Assembly: GCA_022360715.1 (NCBI GenBank)
Contig: JAKSCG010000185.1
Span: forward strand, 1 to 64,000
Source: Halanaerobiales bacterium
GTDB lineage: Bacteria; Bacillota; Halanaerobiia; Halanaerobiales; DTU029
DNA: 64,000 bases
Direction of reading: 5' to 3'
Shown here: piece after piece, positions 8,294-19,300 of the stretch
Numbering within the stretch: the first letter of the stretch is position 1
How the letters are laid out: each line of letters starts with the position of its first letter
Position numbers and translations under genes: made by a program
Notes under the pieces: generated by a model
What the model was told of the DNA's origin: nothing
The model's database searches: none
The model's input: the letters and a program-made list of their open reading frames with translations, nothing else

Positions 8294-9634
8294 TCATACT
8301 CCTTTTTGATTTAGTTTAAAGACAATATCTCTATATGTTTCTTCATTAAGACGATAAAACTTCATACATATAATGATCAATAAGAAGAAGACTATTGGTA
8401 TAATCGAAACCAAACTTGCTATTCCGGACAAAGTCAAATTATTTTGTGCTGAGTTAGGGACATATCCCGTCCATTCCAATACATAACCAGGGACTAACCC
8501 TCCTAAGGCCATACCAAGTTTAAAAGCAAATCCTACAATAGCATAAACCATCCCTTCCGCTCTTATACCGGTCTTATATTGCCCATATTCGATCGTATCA
8601 GGTACCAAGCCCCATAATAAACCTACTACAATCCCAAAACCAATCGACCCAATTATGTTTCCGGCAAAGATAATCGGCATTGACAGAAATAACATTGATA
8701 TCGGTTTAAATAAGCCTATTGCCGTCCCTAATATTAATAAACGTTTTTTTTCAATTCTTTTCAGCATCAGGGGAATAAATAATAAAGTCGCCATCATAAC
8801 TATGATCCCTGATGAAATATATAGTGAAATTGTAGCCGGCGAGTTTAAATTGTATTTAAAAAAGTATACGCTCACTGCACTGCTTATTGTATTAGTAGCA
8901 AAAAACAGAATAAAGATTAAAGACAGAATTTTTAAAGGACTATTGGCTTTTAGAACTTTGATCGTCTGGCTCAAATTTACTTTATGATTATTTTCTTTAA
9001 TAGTATGCCTTTCTTTAGTCGTAAAAAAAGTAACAAATAAAAGGAACGTTCCAATAATAGCAAAAACAATCATTGTTACCTGATAACCTAAAGCTGCATT
9101 CCCCTTCCCAAACAAATTTGATAAAGTAGGAACACCAGACACAACAAGCCCGCCTATTAATGCAAAAAACATTCTGATAGCAGATATACTCGTCCTTTCA
9201 ACCGGATCTTGTGTCATCGACGAGGTTAAGGCACCATAAGGGACATTAATGAATGTGTAAACCATCCCTAATCCGATGTATGTAACATAAGCATAAATAA
9301 GTTTACCTGCCGCAGAAAAGTTTGGTGTTGTAAAACATAATATAGCGATAAGACCATATGGAATGGCACCCCATAACAAAAAAGGTCTAAACTTACCCCA
9401 TCGTGTCTTTGTCTTATCAACTATCGCTCCCATAATCGGATCATTGATCGCATCCCAAAGTCTGGCCACTAAAAATAAGGTGGCCGCCGCTGCCGCCGAA
9501 ATACCAAATACGTCGGTGTAAAAAATTAACAAAAAGATACTTACTGTTTGAAAAACCAGATTGCAGGCCAAATCTCCACTAGCATAACCCAATTTCTCCA
9601 CTAAAGATACTTTTTTGCCGTTCTCCATGCTCAT
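8294..9634 (-). CDS. GPH-family sugar:cation symporter (MelB/XynP-like)
   Basis: A 446-aa transporter with ~12 membrane segments and the signature of the glycoside-pentoside-hexuronide family: EKLGYASGDLACNLVFQ at the N-terminus, RLWDAINDPIMGAIVDKT with the cation-site Asp residues, RWGKFRPFLLWGAIPYG, and a central cytoplasmic loop with TKERH. It imports a glycoside with Na+ or H+. The ATG at 9634 is chosen because AAAGGAGG stands 4 nt before it; the upstream in-frame ATG (9661) has no ribosome site. It is the first gene of an operon with GH3 and AraC. Confidence 0.85.
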   Translation of the reverse strand: MSMENGKKVSLVEKLGYASGDLACNLVFQTVSIFLLIFYTDVFGISAAAAATLFLVARLWDAINDPIMGAIVDKTKTRWGKFRPFLLWGAIPYGLIAILCFTTPNFSAAGKLIYAYVTYIGLGMVYTFINVPYGALTSSMTQDPVERTSISAIRMFFALIGGLVVSGVPTLSNLFGKGNAALGYQVTMIVFAIIGTFLLFVTFFTTKERHTIKENNHKVNLSQTIKVLKANSPLKILSLIFILFFATNTISSAVSVYFFKYNLNSPATISLYISSGIIVMMATLLFIPLMLKRIEKKRLLILGTAIGLFKPISMLFLSMPIIFAGNIIGSIGFGIVVGLLWGLVPDTIEYGQYKTGIRAEGMVYAIVGFAFKLGMALGGLVPGYVLEWTGYVPNSAQNNLTLSGIASLVSIIPIVFFLLIIICMKFYRLNEETYRDIVFKLNQKGV

Positions 9635-9697
9635 TTTTCCTCCTTTTGCTCTTACATTCATTCATATAATGTCCTAAATCCTATGTCATTTTGCTAG

Positions 9698-9703
9698 ATT
9701 ATA
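9698..9703 (-). promoter_or_regulatory. TATAAT -10 candidate of the symporter-GH3-AraC operon
   Basis: A perfect TATAAT on the minus strand, ~65 bp before the symporter start. The -35 position (TTCGGA at 16 bp) is poor, which would suit an activator-dependent AraC-type promoter. The 266-bp gap 9635-9900 otherwise holds only this and the eno terminator. Confidence 0.35.
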
Positions 9704-9850
9704 CGATTAGTATAATTCATCCGAATTTTCAGTTGTTTTTTTTAATGACCGTATTTAGCATTAATAATCTTATCACTTTTTTGCAATGGATATCTCTAAA
9801 TTCATGCTTTGCTTTATGCATTTTTTGGCTATGATGTGAGCAAGCTTAGC

Positions 9851-9884
9851 AAAAAAAAACCCGGAGGGTTACATTCCGGGTTTC
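9851..9884 (-). terminator. Rho-independent terminator after eno
   Basis: On the minus strand AAACCCGGA and TCCGGGTTT form a 9-bp stem followed by nine T residues, 17 bp after the eno stop codon. It ends the whole glycolytic operon. Confidence 0.9.
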
Positions 9885-9900
9885 CTGTCTTAACTATGCT

Positions 9901-11190
<1,290 letters not shown>

Positions 11191-11216
11191 TTATATCCCT
11201 CCCTAATCATCATTAT

Positions 11217-12773
11217 TTAATCTTTTAACAGTACCTCCCCCGTCATCTCGACAGGTATCTCTATCCCTAAGATGTTTAACATCGTTGGGGCAATATCGGC
11301 CAGTTTACCGCTTTTGAGACCCACTCCGGCCGGCCCGCCAATATAGAGCAGTGGAACAGGATTGGTGGTATGGGCGGTAAAGGGTCCCCCATCCCGGTCG
11401 ATCATCTTTTCGCTATTGCCGTGATCAGCCGTCAGTAAAATCTGTCCACCCTGTTCCAGGATAGCGGGAATAATTTGGGCCAGACACTGGTCAACCGCTT
11501 CAATCGCCTTGACCGCAGCTCCCATTATTCCGGTATGACCAACCATATCCGGATTGGCAAAATTAAGGATGATCACATCAAAAACACCCCGGTCGAGTTC
11601 CTCCAGCAGGGCTGTTGTTACCTGATATGCACTCATCTCCGGTTTGAGGTCATAGGTTGCCACCTGGGGCGAAGGAATCAGTTTTCGCTCTTCACCGGGA
11701 TAGCTTGATTCAATCCCCCCGTTAAAAAAGAAAGTAACATGGGCATATTTCTCTGTCTCGGCCATCCTTAACTGGCGTAACCCCTTTTTACTGATTACCT
11801 CACCCAGGGTATTCTTGATATTAACCGGTGGAAAAGCGATGGGCAGAGCAAATTCTTCATCATATTCAGTCATACAGATAAAAAGCAAATCCCCCGGGTG
11901 TTGGGCCGGTCGCTGGAAACCCTCAAAATGCTCAATGGCCAGCGCTCGGGTAATCTGGCGCGCCCGGTCGGCCCGGAAGTTAAAGAAAATGACGGCATCC
12001 CCGTTCTGAACCGTGGCCACTGCTTCTCCTTGCTCGGTAATAACCACCGGCATAATAAACTCATCACTGACCTGTTTTTGATATGATTTTTCGATTGCCT
12101 GAACCGGGTCAGTATCTTCTACCCCTTGCCCCAAGACGATCAGATTATAAGCCCGTTCGGTTCTTTCCCAGCGATGATCACGGTCCATTGTATAATAACG
12201 GCCACTGACCGTCGCTACCTTTCCAATTCCCAACTCTTGCATTTTCGCCTGTAGTTCTTCCATATAGCCGGCTCCGCTTTTGGGCGGGGTATCCCGACCA
12301 TCCATAATTGCATGGACATAAACCCGCTCTACTCCCTTTTCCCTGGCCATTTCCAACAAACCATAAAGGTGCTCCTGGTGGCTATGGACACCACCTGGTG
12401 AAAGCAGTCCGAGCAGATGTAATGAACTATCGTTTTTCCGGACAAAATCGATCGCCTGATTCAGGGTCGGATTACTACCGAGCAAATTTTCCTGAATGTC
12501 CTTACTGATCCGGGTATAGTCCTGGTAGATAATCCTCCCGGCCCCCAGATTGAGATGACCTACCTCCGAATTCCCCATCTGTCCTGCCGGCAGACCTACC
12601 GCCTCACCGGACGCATCTAATCTGCCCATCGGATAATCCCTAAACAACTGATCAAGAGTCGGGGTTTTAGCCGCTGTAACTGCATTACCTGCTGTTTCCT
12701 CGCTTAAGCCGTATCCGTCCAGTATAATCAATGTTAAAGGCTGCGGATGCTTGATTTCTCTCACCCCTCCCAC
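11217..12773 (-). CDS. gpmI: 2,3-bisphosphoglycerate-independent phosphoglycerate mutase
   Basis: About 518 aa, the normal length of the iPGM family. It interconverts 3- and 2-phosphoglycerate using two Mn2+ and a phosphoserine. [11 protein letters not shown] holds the first metal ligand; [17 protein letters not shown] holds the phosphorylated Ser; GVHSHQEHL and [10 protein letters not shown] hold metal ligands. The start is unusual: no ATG stands near the N-terminus. The frame offers GTG (12773, 6 nt after the tpiA stop) and GTG (12764) directly after GGGAGG, so the first residues are uncertain. It lies between tpiA and eno. Confidence 0.95.
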   Translation of the reverse strand: MGGVREIKHPQPLTLIILDGYGLSEETAGNAVTAAKTPTLDQLFRDYPMGRLDASGEAVGLPAGQMGNSEVGHLNLGAGRIIYQDYTRISKDIQENLLGSNPTLNQAIDFVRKNDSSLHLLGLLSPGGVHSHQEHLYGLLEMAREKGVERVYVHAIMDGRDTPPKSGAGYMEELQAKMQELGIGKVATVSGRYYTMDRDHRWERTERAYNLIVLGQGVEDTDPVQAIEKSYQKQVSDEFIMPVVITEQGEAVATVQNGDAVIFFNFRADRARQITRALAIEHFEGFQRPAQHPGDLLFICMTEYDEEFALPIAFPPVNIKNTLGEVISKKGLRQLRMAETEKYAHVTFFFNGGIESSYPGEERKLIPSPQVATYDLKPEMSAYQVTTALLEELDRGVFDVIILNFANPDMVGHTGIMGAAVKAIEAVDQCLAQIIPAILEQGGQILLTADHGNSEKMIDRDGGPFTAHTTNPVPLLYIGGPAGVGLKSGKLADIAPTMLNILGIEIPVEMTGEVLLKD

Positions 12774-12778
12774 TTTCT

Positions 12779-13531
12779 TTATAACGCTCCCCTGACAATG
12801 CTGGTAAAAGAGTCAGGATCAAGGCTGGCCCCGCCGACCAATGCCCCGTCTATCTCCGGTTGGGTCATTAACTCAACAATATTATCGGGTTTAACACTAC
12901 CCCCGTACTGGATCCGCATCAGATCAGCACTAGCACCGAAACCTGACCGAACGATCCGGCGAATATATGCAATCACTTGATTGGCTTCTTCGGCGGAAGC
13001 AGTCTTACCCGTCCCGATCGCCCAGATCGGTTCATAGGCAATAACCAGCTCGACCAATTGTTCCGGGGTCAGTCCGGCCAGTCCGGCCTTGACCTGTTCC
13101 CTGACCTTATCCCGGGTTTGTCCCTGTTCTCTTTCAGCCAGGGTTTCTCCTACACAGACAATTGGTCGCAAAGCAGCTTTAAAAGCAGCTTTAACCTTGC
13201 GGTTAACCTCCTGATCAGTCTCGGCAAAATACTCGCGTCGTTCGGAATGACCGATAATCACGTAATTAACCCCTACTGTCTTTAACATCGGAGCAGAGAT
13301 CTCACCGGTATAGGCCCCACTCTCTTCCCAGTACATATTCTGGGCCCCGAGTCGTAAATTTGTATCTTTAACCAGGTTGGAGATGCCGGCCAGATTAACT
13401 GCCGGCGGACAAATAGCAATCTCTACCTGATCAATCCCCTGCAATCGCTGGATCAAATCTTGAACCAGCTCTTCGGCTTGTTCTAAAGTCTTATTCATTT
13501 TCCAGTTTCCGGCTATTAAAGGTTTCCGCAT
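12779..13531 (-). CDS. tpiA: triosephosphate isomerase
   Basis: A 250-aa TIM barrel that interconverts dihydroxyacetone phosphate and glyceraldehyde 3-phosphate. It has the N-terminal [14 protein letters not shown] (Asn and Lys of the active site), the electrophile His in [10 protein letters not shown], the catalytic Glu in [16 protein letters not shown] with the loop-6 hinge, and [12 protein letters not shown] phosphate binding. GGGGGAG precedes the ATG by 5 nt. It is the fourth gene of the cggR operon, with gaps of 14 bp to pgk and 5 bp to gpmI. Confidence 0.97.
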   Translation of the reverse strand: MRKPLIAGNWKMNKTLEQAEELVQDLIQRLQGIDQVEIAICPPAVNLAGISNLVKDTNLRLGAQNMYWEESGAYTGEISAPMLKTVGVNYVIIGHSERREYFAETDQEVNRKVKAAFKAALRPIVCVGETLAEREQGQTRDKVREQVKAGLAGLTPEQLVELVIAYEPIWAIGTGKTASAEEANQVIAYIRRIVRSGFGASADLMRIQYGGSVKPDNIVELMTQPEIDGALVGGASLDPDSFTSIVRGAL

Positions 13532-13545
13532 CTTATCTCCCCCAT

Positions 13546-14730
13546 TTATGCAAGGTCATCCAGCGCAATTACACCCGGTAGTGGTTTGCCTTCCATGAAC
13601 ATTAAAGAAGCCCCACCCCCGGTAGAAATATGGGTCATCTTGCCGGCCAGACCGGCCTTTTTAACCGCTGCCGCCGAATCTCCGCCCCCAATAATTGTCG
13701 TTGCATTAGATTCAGCCAGTACTGCCGCAATTGTGTTGGTCCCTTTGGCAAAAATATCCATTTCAAAAACCCCAATCGGTCCGTTCCAGATCACCGTTTT
13801 AGCCTGTTTGATGATCCCCGTATATCGCTGCAGGGTTTCGGGACCGCCACTATCAAGTGATTGCCAGTCTTCCGGTACCTGATCGACCGGAACAACTCGA
13901 TAGTTGGCCTGATTACTGAACTGGTCGGCAATCACCAGATCAGTCGGCAAAACCAGCTCTGTCCCGCTCTCTTGCGCTTCCTGAATCAGTTCTTTCGCCA
14001 ACTCCAGTTTATCCTCTTCCACCAGTGATTCTCCCATTTCATAGCCACTGGCGGCCAGCAGAGTATTGGCAATACCCCCGCCAACCAATAAGTAATCAAC
14101 CTTATTGAGTAGATTACGGATAACCCCGATTTTATCGGAGACTTTAGCCCCACCCAAGATCGCCACAAACGGTTTTTCCGGGTTTTCCATAACCTGGCCC
14201 AAAGCATCTAATTCTCGTTGCATTAAAAAACCGGCAACCGAAGGTAAATAAGCCGTAACACCGACGGTTGAGGCATGAGCCCGGTGGGCCGCCCCAAAGG
14301 CATCACTAACAAAAACATCGGCCAGTTCGGCCAGCCTTTTGGAAAATTCGGGATCATTGGCTTTTTCTTCCGGATAGAACCTGGTGTTCTCCAGCACCAG
14401 GACTTCCCCGTCCCGGAGCTTAGCGACCGTCTCCTTAACCCCTTTCCCGACACATTTATCTACCTTGCTTACTTCCTGGTTGAGCAAATTAGCCAGTCGC
14501 TCCGCTACCGGGTCCAACCTGAGGGAATCAACAACTTGCCCCTTCGGTCGGCCTAAATGGGACATCAAAATCACCCGGGCCCCCTGTCTGGTCAGATACT
14601 CAATTGTCGGCAGAGCAGCACGGATTCTGGTATCATCGGTAATCTTTCCCTCTTCAAGGGGGACATTAAAATCAACCCGGACCAGCGTTTTCTTTCCCTT
14701 AAAGTTAAAGTCCTTTAAAGTCTTCTTCAC
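13546..14730 (-). CDS. pgk: phosphoglycerate kinase
   Basis: A 394-aa enzyme of full length that makes ATP from 1,3-bisphosphoglycerate. It has [20 protein letters not shown] at the N-terminus, [10 protein letters not shown], the hinge, and the nucleotide-binding [11 protein letters not shown] plus [13 protein letters not shown] near the C-terminus. The start codon is GTG with GGAGGTG 5-8 nt upstream. It sits 35 bp after gap in the glycolytic operon. Confidence 0.97.
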   Translation of the reverse strand: MKKTLKDFNFKGKKTLVRVDFNVPLEEGKITDDTRIRAALPTIEYLTRQGARVILMSHLGRPKGQVVDSLRLDPVAERLANLLNQEVSKVDKCVGKGVKETVAKLRDGEVLVLENTRFYPEEKANDPEFSKRLAELADVFVSDAFGAAHRAHASTVGVTAYLPSVAGFLMQRELDALGQVMENPEKPFVAILGGAKVSDKIGVIRNLLNKVDYLLVGGGIANTLLAASGYEMGESLVEEDKLELAKELIQEAQESGTELVLPTDLVIADQFSNQANYRVVPVDQVPEDWQSLDSGGPETLQRYTGIIKQAKTVIWNGPIGVFEMDIFAKGTNTIAAVLAESNATTIIGGGDSAAAVKKAGLAGKMTHISTGGGASLMFMEGKPLPGVIALDDLA

Positions 14731-14764
14731 TTACAACACCTCCGCGTAAAATGATCTGGACGGG

Positions 14765-15775
14765 CTACCCTTTGTTTGCTACATAAATAGCTAATTCTAC
14801 CATACGCTGGGCATATCCCCATTCATTATCATACCAGGCCAGGACCTTTACCAACTGTTCATGCATCACGCTGGTATAATTGGCATCAAAGATTGAGGAA
14901 TTAGAATTCCCCTTTAAATCCATGGAGACTAACGGAATATCATTATAGAGCAGAATCCCTTGCATTGGCCCCTCGGCTGCTTCCTTCATTGCCGCATTTA
15001 CTTCCTCAACACTAACCTTTTTAGCCAGGTTAACGGTCAGATCGACTAACGATACTGTCGGGGTAGGAACCCGGACTGCCATCCCATTTAATTTACCTTC
15101 CAGCTCGGGTAAAACCAGCGAAATAGCTTTAGCTGCCCCGGTAGTAGTCGGCACTAAATTTAAAGCACCGGCCCGGCCGCGGGTAATGTTTTTATACGGA
15201 ACCGGAGCATCCAGGATATGCTGATTGCCGGTATAAGAGTGAATAGTCATCATTAAGCCGTTCTCAATCCCAAAGTTATCATTGAGGACCTTGGCTACCG
15301 GAGCTAAACAGTTTGTTGTGCAGGAAGCATTGGAGATGATATGATGATTAGCCGGGTCATATTTGTCATCATTGACCCCAATTACGATTGTAATATCTTC
15401 ATTCTTAGCCGGAGCAGAGATCAGGACTTTCTTGGCCCCTGCTTCCAGGTGTTTTTTAGCCAGTTTGGCATCGGTAAAAAAGCCGGTTGATTCAAGTATT
15501 ACCTCAACTCCCAACTTTCCCCAGGGGAGAGCGGCCGGGTCTTTCTCGGCATAAACCTTGATTTCCTTTCCATCAACAATAATACTATCATCGGTATAAT
15601 CAACATCAGCGGCAAAAACCCCATAATTGGAATCATATTTTAACAGATAAGCCAGCACTTTAGGTTCAGTCAGGTCATTGACCGCCACAAACTCGACCGC
15701 GGGGTTTTGATAATGACCCCGAAAAGCCCTCCGTCCAATTGCTCCAAAACCATTAATCGCAACTTTAACACCCAT
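14765..15775 (-). CDS. gap: glyceraldehyde-3-phosphate dehydrogenase
   Basis: A 336-aa type I GAPDH. It has the Rossmann motif INGFGAIGRRAFRG, the active-site SNASCTTNCLAPVAKVL with nucleophile Cys and the His further on, and the C-terminal AWYDNEWGYAQRM. The DLTEP segment after the second beta strand suits NAD+ use in glycolysis. AGGAGG precedes the ATG by 8 nt. It is separated from cggR by 75 bp without a convincing promoter or terminator, so it is likely co-transcribed. Confidence 0.97.
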   Translation of the reverse strand: MGVKVAINGFGAIGRRAFRGHYQNPAVEFVAVNDLTEPKVLAYLLKYDSNYGVFAADVDYTDDSIIVDGKEIKVYAEKDPAALPWGKLGVEVILESTGFFTDAKLAKKHLEAGAKKVLISAPAKNEDITIVIGVNDDKYDPANHHIISNASCTTNCLAPVAKVLNDNFGIENGLMMTIHSYTGNQHILDAPVPYKNITRGRAGALNLVPTTTGAAKAISLVLPELEGKLNGMAVRVPTPTVSLVDLTVNLAKKVSVEEVNAAMKEAAEGPMQGILLYNDIPLVSMDLKGNSNSSIFDANYTSVMHEQLVKVLAWYDNEWGYAQRMVELAIYVANKG

Positions 15776-15850
15776 ATTTTATCTTCCTCCTAAATTATAT
15801 TTTGTTCTCACTGTAAACTGTCCGGGAATTAATTTTATGTAATATACCTA

Positions 15851-16900
15851 TTAACTATCACGATACCCCTTTTCCAGGATCACCCCCTTTAAATTCAGGA
15901 TCTGATAGGCAGTTAATTCATCAGTAATTAACAGATCATGGTATTTAGGAGATACTACGGAAATAATTGCCTGAGCCTTGGCTGAATCACCGGCCACGAC
16001 AATCACCTGTTCAATTTTTTGTAAATCCTCCAGGTGTAACCCGATACTGGTGGTTGTATAGACGACTTCTCCCTGAGCATTAAAATAATAACCCAATGCC
16101 TCGCCTACCGCCCCCTTGTCCAGCAAAGCAGAGACCTGTTCTTCCGACATATCCCGCCGACGGGCCATTTCTTCCGCACTCCCGATCCCATGCAGCAAAA
16201 TATTAGCCTGTTGCAGACTGGTCAATATTCGCTGAATTGATGGTTCAGCCATAATACTGTCCAGACTCGCTTCCTTAAGACTATCAGGTATATGTAAAAG
16301 CTGATAGCACCCACCAATTTTTTTCGCAATGGTGGCGGCAATTGTGTTGGCCTGTATTTCAACCTCTTCACCCAAACCACCACGGCCTGGTACAACTTTA
16401 ACCTTCAGCGGGAGCTCACTACCACACATCGCATTAGCGATTTCGGCCAGGGTGGAACCACCGGTCACCACTAAGATATCCCCGTCCCGAAGCAGCTTTT
16501 TTAACAACCTGGCGGTAAAGCGCCCGATCTCTTGTTTAATCGTGGAGTGTTCCAGGTTTCCGGGGACGACCACCACCCCCTCTAATCCTAGACAATCCTT
16601 GACCCGCTCTTCCAAAATCTTGATCCCTTTTATTTCCCGGATATATTTGTCCAGTTCGGCCAGGAAATCACTACCGGACTTGCTAATTAATACTCCGGCC
16701 CGGGAGATATTAAGCAAACCCCTACTCTGCAAAAAATCCAGTTCCCGCCGGACCACTCTCTCACTAATCCTTGTTTTATCAGCCAGAGCCCTTCGACCAA
16801 TCGGTTGGTAATAGTAAATATTCCGTAATATAGTATACCTATTTTCGGCCACCGCTATTAATTCAGGTACAATTTTCTCTTGAATCCGGAAAAGATATTC
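15851..16900 (-). CDS. cggR: central glycolytic genes regulator CggR
   Basis: A SorC/DeoR-family repressor of ~349 aa. The N-terminal winged helix (ENRYTILRNIYYYQPIGRRA, then ISERVVRRELDFLQSRGLL) matches Bacillus CggR closely. The C-terminal sugar-binding domain has VVTGGSTLAEIANAM and LLHGIGSAEEMARRR. In Bacillus it represses the gap operon until fructose-1,6-bisphosphate binds. The frame stays open to a GTG at 16963, but that stretch is the operator; the ATG at 16900 begins MEYLFRIQEKIVPEL, in register with known CggR N-termini. It is the first gene of the operon and autoregulated by inference. Confidence 0.9.
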   Translation of the reverse strand, partial: EYLFRIQEKIVPELIAVAENRYTILRNIYYYQPIGRRALADKTRISERVVRRELDFLQSRGLLNISRAGVLISKSGSDFLAELDKYIREIKGIKILEERVKDCLGLEGVVVVPGNLEHSTIKQEIGRFTARLLKKLLRDGDILVVTGGSTLAEIANAMCGSELPLKVKVVPGRGGLGEEVEIQANTIAATIAKKIGGCYQLLHIPDSLKEASLDSIMAEPSIQRILTSLQQANILLHGIGSAEEMARRRDMSEEQVSALLDKGAVGEALGYYFNAQGEVVYTTTSIGLHLEDLQKIEQVIVVAGDSAKAQAIISVVSPKYHDLLITDELTAYQILNLKGVILEKGYRDS

Positions 16901-16926
16901 CATAAAATTGATCAACTCCAGCCCCG

Positions 16927-16961
16927 GGAACGCTTTTGTCCCAAAGGAACATTTTTGTCCC
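16927..16961 (-). promoter_or_regulatory. tandem CggR operator
   Basis: On the minus strand GGGACAAAAATGTTCC and GGGACAAAAGCGTTCC repeat with a period of 19 bp, separated by TTT. Each unit is GGGAC-N6-GTTCC. The known Bacillus CggR operator is a tandem CGGGAC-N6-TGTC arrangement with nearly the same period. It lies directly upstream of the cggR start and downstream of the promoters, as expected for repression by road-block. Confidence 0.75.
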
Positions 16962-16987
16962 ACCGATCGAAAAATAAGGACAGGAAA

Positions 16988-17015
16988 AATCTAAAAACTA
17001 TTGAATCCATCTCAA
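16988..17015 (-). promoter_or_regulatory. candidate sigma-A promoter of cggR
   Basis: TTGAGA (17010-17015) and TAGATT (16988-16993) are 16 bp apart on the minus strand, placed ~25 bp upstream of the CggR operator. Both hexamers deviate from consensus. Confidence 0.35.
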
Positions 17016-17027
17016 GCCAGTTATATA

Positions 17028-17055
17028 TATTCGCGCTCAGCAAAAAAAATCCTGC
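17028..17055 (-). promoter_or_regulatory. sigma-H-like promoter motif upstream of cggR
   Basis: GCAGGA (17050-17055) and GAATA (17028-17032) are separated by 17 bp. This equals the Spo0H/sigma-H consensus AGGAWWW-N14-15-GAAT. The same element occurs before glyA and before the first malE gene. It lies directly after rpoN. Confidence 0.5.
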
Positions 17056-17074
17056 TTTTTAAGATAAGTTTTTG

Positions 17075-18367
17075 TTAATTCTTCTTCCGGTGGGTCGAAG
17101 CTTTGATCCCCAACTCATTACGGTATTTGGCCACAGTCCGCCGGGAGAGTTCCATCCCCCTTCTTTCCAGAAGCAACTGAACGATTTCCCGATCACTGAG
17201 CGGGGAAAGCCGATCCTCATTTTTAATATAATCGACGATAATGGCTTTGATACTAACTGATGATAGGTTATTAATTCCACTATTGAAAAAAAACTTTAAC
17301 TCATAAAGACCGTGCGGGGTCTGCAAATACTTTTCGGTAGTGGCCCGACTGACCGTTGATTCATGCATCTTAATCATATCAGCTACTTCCTGCATGGTCA
17401 GCGGAGCAAGGTGCTTAATCCCTTGCCGCATAAAGCGTTCCTGATAATTAACAATAGCCTCGGCAATCCGGTAAACAGTAATCCGTCTCTGTTCGATACT
17501 GCGGAGCAACCAGAGGGCAGCCCGGTATTTTTTATTTAAAAAATCGTAGGCAGAACTACCCTTTTTATCCTGTAATAATTGATAATAATAGGGATTAATC
17601 CTTAAAACCGGGGCGGTTTTTTCATTATTGATCACGACAAACTGACCGTTAACCTCTTTCGTAATCAGATCGGGGATAATATACTTAACATCGTCTTCCC
17701 GGGAAAAACCAACTGCCGGATAAGGATTGAGGGTTTTAATCAGATTAATCGCCCCGAGCACCCTGTTTTCTTCCTCACCAATCTGCCGGATAATCTTTTG
17801 ATAATTATGTTCAGCTAAATCGGCCAGGTGTTCTTTTACAATCCGCTCGGCCAGACCGGTGTCCAGCATCAGACTATTTAATTGGATCAAAAGGGTTTCC
17901 TGAAAATCCCGGGCGGCAACTCCGACCGGGTCCAGGTACTGAATCTTTGTCAGCACGGTTTGAACTGTTGCCAGGTCACGCTTGATATTAACACTAATCT
18001 CATCGGTACTTAACCTTAAAAAACCCTTATCGTCCAGATTACCGATAATATATTTCCCGATCTTCATCTCTGTTTGCTTCAACACCTGATAAAGCTGTCC
18101 TTCCAGGTACTCGATTAGATTGGGTTTATAGGCAATAAAATTTTCATAATTATAGTCATTGTCTTGGTCATAAACCGCATAATCGGCCCCTTCCTTCCAC
18201 GATTCTTTTTCCAGTCTTTCCAGCAGGAGGTTATCCTTTAACTCTTCTTCAATATATTCTTCCAGTTCAAGACTGGAGAACTGCAAAAGCTCAATCGCCA
18301 TCTGTAATTGAGGGGTCATAATTAAACTCTGTTTTTGCTCCAGATTTAAATTAAAGCCTAAATCCAT
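17075..18367 (-). CDS. rpoN: RNA polymerase sigma-54 factor
   Basis: A 430-aa sigma-54. Region I begins MDLGFNLNLEQKQSLIMTPQLQMAIELL, split here as a Gln- and Leu-rich activator-interacting domain (residues ~5-50). The core-binding region follows (YLDPVGVAARDFQETLLIQL). The DNA-binding part has HESTVSRATTEKYLQTPHG and the RpoN box SRRTVAKYRNELGI at the C-terminus. GGAG stands 9 nt before the ATG. It overlaps the end of whiA by 10 bp, so the two are translationally coupled. No sigma-54 activator gene or obvious -24/-12 promoter lies in the window. The rpoN-cggR-gap order is known from clostridia. Confidence 0.95.
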   Translation of the reverse strand: MDLGFNLNLEQKQSLIMTPQLQMAIELLQFSSLELEEYIEEELKDNLLLERLEKESWKEGADYAVYDQDNDYNYENFIAYKPNLIEYLEGQLYQVLKQTEMKIGKYIIGNLDDKGFLRLSTDEISVNIKRDLATVQTVLTKIQYLDPVGVAARDFQETLLIQLNSLMLDTGLAERIVKEHLADLAEHNYQKIIRQIGEEENRVLGAINLIKTLNPYPAVGFSREDDVKYIIPDLITKEVNGQFVVINNEKTAPVLRINPYYYQLLQDKKGSSAYDFLNKKYRAALWLLRSIEQRRITVYRIAEAIVNYQERFMRQGIKHLAPLTMQEVADMIKMHESTVSRATTEKYLQTPHGLYELKFFFNSGINNLSSVSIKAIIVDYIKNEDRLSPLSDREIVQLLLERRGMELSRRTVAKYRNELGIKASTHRKKN

Positions 18368-19296
18368 CGATGATCGCTCCTTATCTGGTCGGCAATTTTC
18401 TTGATCCGGCGCATTCGGTGGTTTACTCCCGATTTACTTAAAACCGGGGTTAACATCTGGCCCAATTCACTTAAATTGGCATAGGGGTTATTCTTCCTTA
18501 AAAGGGCAATCTCCTGTAACCCGTTACTAAGTGAAGCTAAACCCCACTTTTTTTCAATCAATTCAATATCGGCCCTCTGCCGGGTAGCCGCCCGGACTGT
18601 TTTATCCAGATTGGCTGTTTCGCAGTTAACCTTCCGGTTAATACTATTTTTGATGTCTTTTAAGATATATTTATCCTCCATCTTTAAAAGGGCCTGGTGA
18701 GCCCCAATTATATTTAAAACCGTTATAATATCTTCAAAACTCTTCAGATAAACAATATGCTTATTGTGATTTTGGCTAAGATGGGCGACCAGACCAAAAT
18801 TAGCCAGCAATCCGACTAAATCTTCGGCAAATTCCTGGTGCTCACAGCGGAATTCCAGGTGATATTCACTATTAGGACTATTGACTGAGCCTCCCCCCAG
18901 AAAAGCCCCCCGGAGATAAGCCCGCTGATCGGACCGCTCCTTAATAAACCGCTCTTTAATTCTAAAAAGCGGTTTGTGCTCCTGATCAATTAAACCCAAC
19001 TGATACAAAAAGCTATTTAAACCCGGTTGCGGGGATATGAGTAGTTCATAAATATTATGATTACCAAAAAAATAGGGATCTTTTCGCACAATAATCTGTA
19101 TTTGCAGCGAGAATTTCTCTTTAATCAGCGAATAAGTCTTCCGGGCCAGCCCGCCATGATCAATCCTGACCTTAAGGGCTAATTCTTTATTAATAATCTG
19201 CAGTGAACCATCCATCCGAATCAGGGCCGATAATTCAGCCAGCTCATTCCCTGGCAGCCTTGCTATTTCCTGTTTGACCTCATCTGTAAAAGACAT
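18358..19296 (-). CDS. whiA: WhiA, DNA-binding homing-endonuclease-fold regulator
   Basis: A 312-aa protein of the WhiA/DUF199 family. The N-terminal LAGLIDADG-like domain has SFTDEVKQEIARLP and AYLRGAFLGGGSVNSP; the C-terminal helix-turn-helix has NRKVNCETANLDKT and LSELGQMLTPVLSKSGVNHR. It acts in cell division and chromosome segregation in Bacillus and sporulation in Streptomyces. It starts 4 bp after yvcK and overlaps rpoN, in the conserved rapZ-yvcK-whiA cluster. Confidence 0.95.
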   Translation of the reverse strand: MSFTDEVKQEIARLPGNELAELSALIRMDGSLQIINKELALKVRIDHGGLARKTYSLIKEKFSLQIQIIVRKDPYFFGNHNIYELLISPQPGLNSFLYQLGLIDQEHKPLFRIKERFIKERSDQRAYLRGAFLGGGSVNSPNSEYHLEFRCEHQEFAEDLVGLLANFGLVAHLSQNHNKHIVYLKSFEDIITVLNIIGAHQALLKMEDKYILKDIKNSINRKVNCETANLDKTVRAATRQRADIELIEKKWGLASLSNGLQEIALLRKNNPYANLSELGQMLTPVLSKSGVNHRMRRIKKIADQIRSDHRWI

Positions 19297-19300
19297 TTAA

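Noticed and set aside
15776-15850. Promoter between cggR and gap
   Set aside because: TATAAT at ~15791 has only TTTACA at 12 bp, too close for a sigma-A promoter; co-transcription is more likely.
16329-16811. 160-codon plus-strand frame opposite cggR
   Set aside because: Antisense shadow of cggR with no family features.
17056-17074. Rho-independent terminator after rpoN
   Set aside because: There is a T-run but no GC-rich stem; the T-run belongs to the sigma-H-like motif.
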